A stretch of 5,254 nucleotides of DNA from assembly GCA_018700215.1 (NCBI GenBank), contig JABIST010000370.1:1-5254 (forward strand). Direction: 5' to 3'. The translations under genes were made by a program, and so were the position numbers. Under the pieces are notes generated by a model. It searched no databases, was not told the DNA's origin, and worked only from the letters and a program-made list of their open reading frames with translations. Source of the DNA: Dehalococcoidia bacterium (GTDB taxonomy: Bacteria > Chloroflexota > Dehalococcoidia > UBA2979). Shown here piece by piece: positions 1-4,392 of the stretch. How positions within the stretch are numbered: the stretch's first letter is position 1; each line of letters opens with the position of its first letter.

Positions 1-286
1 CCACGCCCGGCGCACCGGCCAGCGTCATCTCCTGCTTGAAAATGAACTGCTCAATCGGCGTCAGACCCGCGCCGCCGTACTCCTTCGGCCAGTGCGGGGC
101 CACCCAGCCCTTGCTTGCCAGCGCGTCCTGCCATTCTTGCGCGCGCTGCTGCTTCGCCGGGTCGTCGGACTTGCGGTCCTGAATCCAGTCGCCGCCGTCT
201 TCGTAGGCAGTCGGCAACCCGGTCTCAATCAGCCCCTGCACTTCACCGCGAAACGCGGCCTGCTCAGGCGTGTCTTTCCAGTCCAT
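1..286 (-). CDS. Acyl-CoA dehydrogenase, N-terminal part (truncated by window edge)
   Basis: This is the first 95 codons of a FAD-dependent acyl-CoA dehydrogenase; the rest lies left of the window. The family removes two hydrogens across C2-C3 of an acyl-CoA and passes the electrons to ETF. Visible here is only the N-terminal helical domain, starting MDWKDTPEQAAFRGEV and containing the conserved stretch APHWPKEYGGAGLTPIEQF (residues 63-81). The ATG at 286-284 is preceded by GAGGAG (297-302) ten bases upstream, and the start lines up with the paralogue at 2095-3327. By eye 70 of 95 residues are identical to that paralogue, so the two are duplicates within one subfamily. A possible promoter lies at 394-422, so it need not depend on flagellin transcription. 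Substrate unknown. Family assignment is secure through the strong paralogue match; the missing part holds all catalytic residues. Confidence 0.9.
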   Translation of the reverse strand, partial: MDWKDTPEQAAFRGEVQGLIETGLPTAYEDGGDWIQDRKSDDPAKQQRAQEWQDALASKGWVAPHWPKEYGGAGLTPIEQFIFKQEMTLAGAPGV

Positions 287-296
287 CGCTCACACT

Positions 297-302
297 CTCC
301 TC
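297..302 (-). promoter_or_regulatory. Ribosome binding site of the truncated acyl-CoA dehydrogenase
   Basis: GAGGAG on the minus strand, ten bases before the ATG at 286. The spacing is slightly long but no better site lies closer. Confidence 0.5.
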
Positions 303-393
303 GCTGGCGGGGAACACGGTCCGCGGCGCACGTCGCACTCGCGGCTCATCCCCTGGCGGGCGCGCGCTCCCGAGGAACGCACATATTTCGGCG

Positions 394-422
394 ATTCTCG
401 TTGCACTCACCTGCCTTGTCAA
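394..422 (-). promoter_or_regulatory. Candidate housekeeping promoter for the truncated acyl-CoA dehydrogenase
   Basis: On the minus strand a perfect TTGACA (417-422) is followed after 17 bases by GAGAAT (394-399), a 4/6 match to TATAAT. The start of transcription would fall near 387, leaving a leader of about 100 bases before the ATG at 286. The site lies in the gap between the flagellin and this gene. It is a consensus match only; sigma factor preferences of this organism are unknown. Confidence 0.4.
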
Positions 423-448
423 TAAACACCAGCGACAGCGGCTGGCCG

Positions 449-480
449 GTCACGTCTGCGAAGGAAGGCACAGACGTGAC
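449..480 (-). repeat. 10-bp perfect inverted repeat downstream of flagellin
   Basis: GTCACGTCTG (449-458) and CAGACGTGAC (471-480) are perfect inverted copies separated by 12 bases. The element lies about 60-95 bases after the flagellin stop and about 27 bases upstream of the TTGACA of the candidate promoter for the next gene. It could be the 3' hairpin of the flagellin mRNA, but no T-run follows, or a dyad operator for the next gene. It overlaps a second inverted repeat at 478-523. Confidence 0.55.
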
Positions 481-523
481 GCACGAGGAGAGAAAAGGGG
501 CCTCGAGCGCCACGTCGTGCGTC
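478..523 (-). repeat. 9-bp perfect inverted repeat overlapping the 449-480 repeat
   Basis: GACGCACGA (478-486) and TCGTGCGTC (515-523) are perfect inverted copies with 28 bases between. Bases 478-480 are shared with the right arm of the 449-480 repeat. In the flagellin transcript this arm comes first, so the central segment can pair either upstream or downstream, with competition over three bases. A C/T-rich stretch, CCCCTTTTCTCTCC on the minus strand, sits in its loop. Confidence 0.45.
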
Positions 524-541
524 TGAACGCTGGGCGGATCG

Positions 542-1738
542 CTACGCCAACAGCCGCAACAGCGAGTTGCCCAACTGGTTCGTCTGCGACAGCAACGAGA
601 TCTGCGCCTCGTACTGGATCTTCAGCGCCGCGAACCGCACCGTCTCCGCCGCCACATCCGTATCCCGGATCCGCGACTCTGCTGCCGACAGGTTTGTTAC
701 CCGCGACGCCTGGCTGTTGATCGCGAAGTCGAACTGATTCTGCGAACCACCGAGACGTGCCTGCTCTGAGGTCACCTGGTCCAGCGCCGCATCAATCGAG
801 TCGAGCAGTGTGTTCGCTTCGCCCACCGTCGCCACGGCTTGATCATCACGGACCAGGTCCGCGATGTCCGCACCGCCACCGGATCCGATCGTCCGAGCCA
901 GGATCTGCCCGCTGAAGTCCACGCTGATGTCATCGCCCACATCGCTACCGACTCGGAACGATGTGGTGGCCGTATCACCGGTCGTCACCACGGCGCTGCC
1001 GTTCAGGCCCGCTGCGATGTCTGCCGCGCTGATATTGCCATCCCCACCGCCACCCTGAACCGCGGTCAGGTTCAGCTCCACTCCGAGCAGATCGAAGTCC
1101 AGCGTCGCCGTCGAGCCGTCGCCGTTCAGATCCGTCATCGTGATCGTCTGCGTCTCGCCACTGCCAACAGCCGTCAGCGTCACGTCGTTACCCACCACCG
1201 TTGCGTTGTAGGTCTCGTTCGCATCCGCCACGCGCACGTTGATACCAACGTTCACCGTATCGGCATCGCTACCGTCATTGATCGGCCCGATCACGCTCGC
1301 CGTCGAGATGTTGAACGCGCCAGTCAGCAGCGAATTTCCGTTGAACGTCGTGCGACCCGCGATGTTGTCGATCTCATTGCGCAGCGACACCAGTTCAGCG
1401 CCAATCGCCGTGCGCTGGTCCGCGGACAGCGCGCCATCACCGGCGTCGACCGCCAGCTCGCGCATCCGCTGCAGAATCGCCGTCGTCTCCGTCAGTGAGC
1501 CGTCCGCCGTCTGAATCATCGACACGCCATGCTGCGCGTTCGCGATCCCCTGCTCGGCACCCCTGATCTGTGCTCGCATTCGCTCGCTGATAGCCAGCCC
1601 CGATGCATCGTCCGCTGCTCGGTTGATGCGGAACCCGCTCGAAAGCCGTTCCGTCGATCGCAGCATCTGCATCTGGGTGAACATCATCTGCCGTTGGATG
1701 TTCCCCGCGGAGAACCCCGCACCAAATGTGAAAACCAT
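542..1738 (-). CDS. Flagellin, the flagellar filament subunit
   Basis: A 398-residue bacterial flagellin, exported by the flagellar type III system and polymerised into the filament. The conserved N-terminal D0/D1 region (about 1-140) carries LSSGFRINRAADDASGLAIS from residue 32 and LQRMRELAVDAG at 89-100, the helix that in enteric flagellins contributes to TLR5 binding. Residues about 141-300 are the variable, Gly/Asp/Thr-rich exposed domain. The C-terminal D1/D0 (about 301-398) ends SRIRDTDVAAET...SLLSQTNQLGNSLLRLLA. There is no cysteine. I chose the ATG at 1738 because AGGAGG lies five bases upstream and because LSSG then falls at residue 32, as in E. coli FliC; an upstream in-frame start at 1768 would add ten residues and swallow that ribosome site. 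The first 12 residues (VFTFGAGFSAG after Met) lack the usual INTN-type motif. Length is ordinary. No other motility gene is in view. The leader carries regulatory hairpins described separately. Confidence 0.96.
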   Translation of the reverse strand: MVFTFGAGFSAGNIQRQMMFTQMQMLRSTERLSSGFRINRAADDASGLAISERMRAQIRGAEQGIANAQHGVSMIQTADGSLTETTAILQRMRELAVDAGDGALSADQRTAIGAELVSLRNEIDNIAGRTTFNGNSLLTGAFNISTASVIGPINDGSDADTVNVGINVRVADANETYNATVVGNDVTLTAVGSGETQTITMTDLNGDGSTATLDFDLLGVELNLTAVQGGGGDGNISAADIAAGLNGSAVVTTGDTATTSFRVGSDVGDDISVDFSGQILARTIGSGGGADIADLVRDDQAVATVGEANTLLDSIDAALDQVTSEQARLGGSQNQFDFAINSQASRVTNLSAAESRIRDTDVAAETVRFAALKIQYEAQISLLSQTNQLGNSLLRLLA

Positions 1739-1739
1739 C

Positions 1740-1754
1740 GCGTCCTCCTGACGC
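1740..1754 (-). promoter_or_regulatory. Hairpin presenting the flagellin Shine-Dalgarno in its loop (CsrA-site-like)
   Basis: On the minus strand GCGTC (1754-1750) pairs perfectly with GACGC (1744-1740) around the loop AGGAG (1749-1745). The ribosome-binding site AGGAGG (1749-1744) thus sits in the loop, and the stem ends one base before the ATG at 1738. A GGA in a small hairpin loop overlapping the Shine-Dalgarno is the known arrangement of CsrA/RsmA repressor sites, including one on B. subtilis hag mRNA. That CsrA acts here is inference. Confidence 0.5.
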
Positions 1755-1787
1755 TGTGGCGACCCCAATGAGTCACCTGTCCCGTGC

Positions 1788-1807
1788 GCGATTCGTCCCT
1801 AAATCGC
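1788..1807 (-). promoter_or_regulatory. Upstream leader hairpin with AGGGAC hexaloop (CsrA-site-like)
   Basis: On the minus strand GCGATT (1807-1802) pairs with AATCGC (1793-1788). A U-G wobble at 1801/1794 closes a hexaloop AGGGAC (1800-1795), and another U-G pair (1808/1787) can extend the base. The best CsrA ligands have a hexaloop of the form ARGGAU; this one matches all but the last base. It lies about 50 bases upstream of the flagellin start and inside the transcript expected from the promoter at 1845-1872. Confidence 0.45.
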
Positions 1808-1844
1808 AATCACACGGACCACTGACGACCAAGTAGACGTCGCC

Positions 1845-1872
1845 CTATCGGGATTGTCGGTCGCCCTCCTTA
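1845..1872 (-). promoter_or_regulatory. Candidate sigma-28 (FliA/SigD) flagellin promoter
   Basis: On the minus strand TAAG (1872-1869) is followed after 16 bases by CCCGATAG (1852-1845). The sigma-28 consensus is TAAA, about 15 bases, then GCCGATAA. The -10 matches 6 of 8 bases, including the CCGATA core. Transcription would start near 1838, about 100 bases before the flagellin ATG. Sigma-28 control is the rule for flagellin genes, which raises the prior; the spacing is one base long. Confidence 0.45.
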
Positions 1873-1954
1873 TTCCCTGAACCCCTCATTTCAGTCGGAA
1901 AACAACCCGTAGAACCGGCCTCAAATACCACTACGCCCAGGACTCAAGCCATAC

Positions 1955-1968
1955 GTAATAGCTATTAC
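1955..1968. repeat. 14-bp perfect AT-rich palindrome
   Basis: GTAATAGCTATTAC is an uninterrupted perfect palindrome within a GC-rich background. It lies between the terminator-like hairpin at 1995-2022 and the candidate flagellin promoter at 1845-1872, about 80 bases upstream of the latter. With no loop it is unlikely to be an RNA hairpin; an operator for a dimeric DNA-binding protein is the natural reading, without direct evidence. Confidence 0.5.
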
Positions 1969-1994
1969 CGCGAACCGCCCCGCGCGCACAAACA

Positions 1995-2022
1995 GAAGAG
2001 GTGCCCTCTCGAGCACCCCTTC
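1995..2022 (-). terminator. Probable terminator of the complete acyl-CoA dehydrogenase
   Basis: GAAGAGGTGC (1995-2004) and GCACCCCTTC (2013-2022) form a stem with 9 of 10 pairs and an 8-base loop. It begins about 72 bases after the stop codon at 2095-2097. Reading the minus strand, the stem is followed by TGTTTGTG, only a modest T-rich tail, so it may terminate weakly. It would separate the SDR/dehydrogenase transcript from the flagellin gene. Confidence 0.5.
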
Positions 2023-2094
2023 CCTGAAATTCAACGTTCGAGGTGGAAACTACCCCCGAAGTAGAGTTCCCCCGGCGCCAGCCGTGCGCGGCTC

Positions 2095-3327
2095 CTAGCC
2101 GCGCGGGAGACCCAGTCCGCGCGTCGCGATGATGTTCCGCTGAATCTCACTCGATCCAGCCGCAATCGTCGATGCGACAGAGAAGACATAAGAGCGAGTG
2201 AAGTCACCATCCAGCGGTGCGTACGCGTTCTCTTCGGCGCCGGACACGTCCGTCACGCTGTCCGTGTGCCCCCAGAACTGCGCGTATTGGCCAAGCACTT
2301 GCGTACCCGTCCGCGCCAGCTTCTGGTTCAGCTCCGAATTGAAGAGCTTCGAGGTCGAAGCCTCATAGTTCGGAATCTGCCCGGCTGCCTGCATCGAAAT
2401 GATCCTGAAGCTGAAGTTGAACTGCACTTCGCTCTCAATGAAGCACTCAGCCACCTGGTGCCGCAGCGCGTCGGACTCGTTCAGGCGGGATCGCTCCTGC
2501 CCCTCGTCCGTGTGCACGTAGTCGATTAGCTTCTGAATCGTCTTCCGGCTCGAAATCGCCCCGGTGATGTTGGAGCGTTCGAAGTCCAGCAGCGTCGCAC
2601 CCACGTACCAGCCGCGGTTCAGCTCACCAACCACGTTGAGAGCCGGAACCCGCACGTCCTCGAAGAACGTCTCGTTGAACGTGTGGTTCTGCGCCATGTC
2701 GATCAACGGCCGGATCGAAATCCCCGGCGTGTCCATCTTCATCAGCATGAACGAGATGCCACGATGCTTCGGCGCCTCTGGGTCGGTTCGCGTCAGCACG
2801 TACAGCCAGTCCGCGTACTGCGCCCCACTCGTCCAGATCTTCTGCCCGTTCACAACGAAGTCGTCGCCATCGCGAACAGCACGCGTCTGCAGCGATGCCA
2901 GGTCCGATCCAGAGCCCGGCTCTGAGTACCCCTGCTGCCAGTTCACCTCACCCGAAAGAATCTTGGAGAGGTGCTCTTCTTTCTGCTCATCCGTTCCATG
3001 AACAATGATCGTCGGCCCAAGCTGGCTCACGCCTTGGCCACCTACCGCCGGCGCACCCGCGATCGTCATCTGCTGCTTGAAAATGAACTGCTCGATCGGC
3101 GTCAGCCCGGCTCCGCCGTATTCCTTCGGCCAGTGCGGCGCAATCCAGCCCTTGTCGGCCAGCGCCTGTTGCCATGCCAACGCTCGACCACTCACCGCCG
3201 GGTCGTCCGATTTCCGGTCCGCAACCCAGTTGCCGCCGTTCTCGTAGCCCGCCGGCAACCCGTTGTCGATCAGCTCCTGCACCTCGGCGCGAAACGTCGC
3301 CTGCTCGCTTGAGTCGTTCCAGTCCAT
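2095..3327 (-). CDS. Acyl-CoA dehydrogenase family protein (complete)
   Basis: A 410-residue FAD-dependent acyl-CoA dehydrogenase; it should oxidise an acyl-CoA to the enoyl-CoA with ETF as acceptor. Numbering from the ATG at 3333: N-terminal helices (1-130), with APHWPKEYGGAG at 65-76; the middle beta domain with the signature GYSEPGSGSD (135-144) and IWTSG (166-170) for flavin contact; C-terminal helices (240-412) with AAGSSEIQRNIIATRGLGLP near the end. The medium-chain-type catalytic Glu position (YEGTS) reads AAGSS here, whereas LLDFERS (248-254) has a Glu where isovaleryl-CoA-type enzymes keep theirs. Two ATGs, 3333 and 3327, are possible. GAAGGG (3335-3340) sits one base from the first and seven from the second, and the paralogue begins MDW, so I prefer 3327. 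It follows the SDR gene by 165 bases, same strand. Substrate unknown; long-chain, branched or steroid-like acyl groups are all possible. Confidence 0.95.
   Translation of the reverse strand: MDWNDSSEQATFRAEVQELIDNGLPAGYENGGNWVADRKSDDPAVSGRALAWQQALADKGWIAPHWPKEYGGAGLTPIEQFIFKQQMTIAGAPAVGGQGVSQLGPTIIVHGTDEQKEEHLSKILSGEVNWQQGYSEPGSGSDLASLQTRAVRDGDDFVVNGQKIWTSGAQYADWLYVLTRTDPEAPKHRGISFMLMKMDTPGISIRPLIDMAQNHTFNETFFEDVRVPALNVVGELNRGWYVGATLLDFERSNITGAISSRKTIQKLIDYVHTDEGQERSRLNESDALRHQVAECFIESEVQFNFSFRIISMQAAGQIPNYEASTSKLFNSELNQKLARTGTQVLGQYAQFWGHTDSVTDVSGAEENAYAPLDGDFTRSYVFSVASTIAAGSSEIQRNIIATRGLGLPRG
3043..3327 (-). repeat. Paralogous copy of the 2-286 segment (duplicated dehydrogenase 5' end)
   Basis: The first 95 codons of the complete dehydrogenase match the truncated one at 2-286 codon for codon without gaps, with about 74% identical residues. 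Stretches such as the minus-strand codons for GGAGLTPIEQFIFKQ are also near-identical in DNA. The copies are direct, about 3.04 kb apart, with the flagellin gene between them. Flanking non-coding DNA shows no similarity, so the duplication is old or covered only the gene. Confidence 0.8.
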
Positions 3328-3334
3328 GTCCATA

Positions 3335-3340
3335 CCCTTC
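3335..3340 (-). promoter_or_regulatory. Ribosome binding site that decides the dehydrogenase start
   Basis: GAAGGG on the minus strand is seven bases before the ATG at 3327 but only one base before the ATG at 3333. Spacing therefore favours the inner start, in agreement with the paralogue, which begins with the same MDW. Confidence 0.5.
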
Positions 3341-3357
3341 GATGGCAGGCGTCAGCT

Positions 3358-3374
3358 ACCGACAAACGTTCGGT
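3358..3374. repeat. Short dyad symmetry before the acyl-CoA dehydrogenase
   Basis: ACCGA and TCGGT flank a 7-base centre on the minus strand (ACCGAACGTTTGTCGGT). It lies between the weak candidate promoter and the start codon, where TetR-type operators of acyl-CoA catabolic genes often lie. Only five base pairs are symmetric, so chance is a serious alternative. Confidence 0.2.
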
Positions 3375-3398
3375 GCTCGCCCAGTCGTCAGTGCCGTG

Positions 3399-3427
3399 AT
3401 CCTGTGCTGTCAGCTACGCGGTGTCAA
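3399..3427 (-). promoter_or_regulatory. Weak candidate promoter before the complete acyl-CoA dehydrogenase
   Basis: A perfect TTGACA (3427-3422 on the minus strand) is followed after 17 bases by CAGGAT (3404-3399), only a 3/6 match to TATAAT. It lies in the gap between the SDR and the dehydrogenase. The paralogue at 1-286 also has a perfect TTGACA in its upstream gap, which is mild support. The gene could equally be read through from the SDR. Confidence 0.25.
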
Positions 3428-3492
3428 TCACACTGGACTCGCCCCGCCCCACGCGGCAGCCGCGCCCGTCGTTCTCGGTCACTTCCCACTGG

Positions 3493-4293
3493 CTAGTAGT
3501 GAATCGCAGTCCCGGCCCCGCCACCCACTGCGATCGCGTCCCCATTGATCGCAATCGACCTCGGCGACGAAAGAAACGCGATCACGCTCGCCACCTCCTC
3601 CGCCGTCACCAGGTGACGAATCGAATTTCCCGAGGCGAACTGTTGCTCCGCCTCCTCCACCGAAATTCCCTGCGCCTCGGCTCGCGCCGCGAACAACTCT
3701 GGCATTCGCTCCGTATACGTCATCCCCGGATGCACCACCGTTACGTTGATCCCGTCCGGTCCCAGTTCGTTCGCCAGGTTCTTCGTCAGCGCCGCCACCG
3801 AGACGTTGCGCATGCTCCCAATCGTCGAACCCGCACTCCGCGCAGCCAGTCCCGAGATGTTCACGATCCGCCCCCACCCCTGCTGCTTCATGTGCGGTGA
3901 GACAGCCTGCGCACACCGGATGTATCCCAGCACCTTCACGTTCATGTCCGCCCAGAATGCCTCGGCCGTAATCGCCTCCAGCGCCGGCGGCGGACCGCCA
4001 CCCCCGGGCACCGCCGCGCTATTCACCAGCACGTCCACCCGTCCGAACTCGGCGACCACCGCGTCCACCATCGATCGCACCGAGCTGTCGTCACCGGTAT
4101 CGACGATCACCGGCAGAATCCGCTGCCCCGTCTCCTCGCCCAGCTCTACCGCCGTCTCCCGCAGCGTCTCCTCCGTCCGAGCTGCAATCGCCACGTCCGC
4201 GCCCTCCGCCGCCAACTGTCGCGCCACCGCCTTCCCGATGCCCCGGCTCCCGCCAGTCACAATCGCCACCTTGCCAGCTAGTTCGAGGTCCAT
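3493..4293 (-). CDS. SDR-family oxidoreductase lacking the YxxxK catalytic motif
   Basis: A 266-residue protein with the classical short-chain dehydrogenase/reductase fold. The NAD(P)-binding motif TGGSRGIG is at 13-20, the NNAG-equivalent NSAA at 91-94, the tetrad Asn in DMNV at 118, and the post-catalytic strand INVTVVHPG at 182-190. Aligned by eye to FabG, the catalytic Tyr falls on Gly159 and the Lys on Asn163 (GSMRN), and the usual Ser falls on Gly148, with Ser147 next to it. No other Tyr lies in this segment. It may be a divergent SDR subfamily using other residues, or a cofactor-binding protein without classical activity. The ATG at 4293 has GGGAG six bases upstream. It precedes the acyl-CoA dehydrogenase by 165 bases on the same strand, suggesting a shared acyl-CoA or alcohol/ketone catabolic role. 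Fold assignment is secure; reaction unknown. Confidence 0.93.
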   Translation of the reverse strand: MDLELAGKVAIVTGGSRGIGKAVARQLAAEGADVAIAARTEETLRETAVELGEETGQRILPVIVDTGDDSSVRSMVDAVVAEFGRVDVLVNSAAVPGGGGPPPALEAITAEAFWADMNVKVLGYIRCAQAVSPHMKQQGWGRIVNISGLAARSAGSTIGSMRNVSVAALTKNLANELGPDGINVTVVHPGMTYTERMPELFAARAEAQGISVEEAEQQFASGNSIRHLVTAEEVASVIAFLSSPRSIAINGDAIAVGGGAGTAIHY

Positions 4294-4299
4294 CGATTA

Positions 4300-4304
4300 C
4301 TCCC
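4300..4304 (-). promoter_or_regulatory. Ribosome binding site of the SDR gene
   Basis: GGGAG on the minus strand, six bases before the ATG at 4293; it supports this start. No convincing promoter was found between it and the terminator at 4342-4367, although one must exist if that terminator is efficient. Confidence 0.5.
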
Positions 4305-4341
4305 AGGCTCTTCGCTACAGGACGCAGTCGCAGATTTGCAA

Positions 4342-4367
4342 AGAGGCGGGCCCGTGAACCCGCCTCT
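4342..4367 (-). terminator. Intrinsic terminator of the unrecognised upstream gene
   Basis: AGAGGCGGG (4342-4350) and CCCGCCTCT (4359-4367) form a perfect 9-bp GC-rich stem with an 8-base loop. On the minus strand it starts 25 bases after the stop codon at 4393-4395 and is followed by TTGCAAATC, a short T/A-rich tail. Position and strength suggest it ends the transcript of the gene to the right and makes the SDR gene independently transcribed. Confidence 0.65.
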
Positions 4368-4392
4368 GTCGCAGCGACCGCTCAGTTGCTCT

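Larger units (their letters stand above)
1739..2094. other. Non-coding region between acyl-CoA dehydrogenase and flagellin
   Basis: About 356 bases without a convincing gene. From right to left it contains a short imperfect inverted repeat (about 2044-2070), the terminator-like hairpin (1995-2022), the AT-rich palindrome (1955-1968), the sigma-28-like promoter (1845-1872), and the flagellin leader with two GGA-loop hairpins (1788-1807, 1740-1754). A weaker third GGA with a 3-bp stem lies at 1774-1786. Confidence 0.6.

Noticed and set aside
839..1498. Plus-strand open frame inside the flagellin gene
   Set aside because: It is antisense to conserved flagellin coding sequence and its translation is Arg/His-rich without recognisable features.
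1739..1768. Upstream ATG at 1768 as flagellin start
   Set aside because: It would add MGSPQRQEDA, has no better ribosome site, and would put AGGAGG inside the gene; the spacing to LSSG supports 1738.
2086..2104. Strong hairpin GCGCGGCT/AGCCGCGC across the dehydrogenase stop codon
   Set aside because: The 8-bp stem is real, but it overlaps the coding end, has no T-run after it, and can arise easily in GC-rich codons; the hairpin at 1995-2022 is the better terminator.
3351..3417. Direct repeat GTCAGCTAC at 3351-3359 and 3409-3417
   Set aside because: Two 9-base copies 58 bases apart, without further copies or flanking similarity, are close to chance expectation and have no clear role.
3452..3464. 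GC-rich hairpin CGCGG-CAG-CCGCG after the SDR gene as a terminator
   Set aside because: The stem has only 5 bp and no T-rich tail follows on the minus strand.
4310..4341. Promoter for the SDR gene (TTGCAA then TGTAGC)
   Set aside because: The -35 matches 4/6 and the -10 only 3/6, partly overlapping the terminator tail; too weak to annotate.
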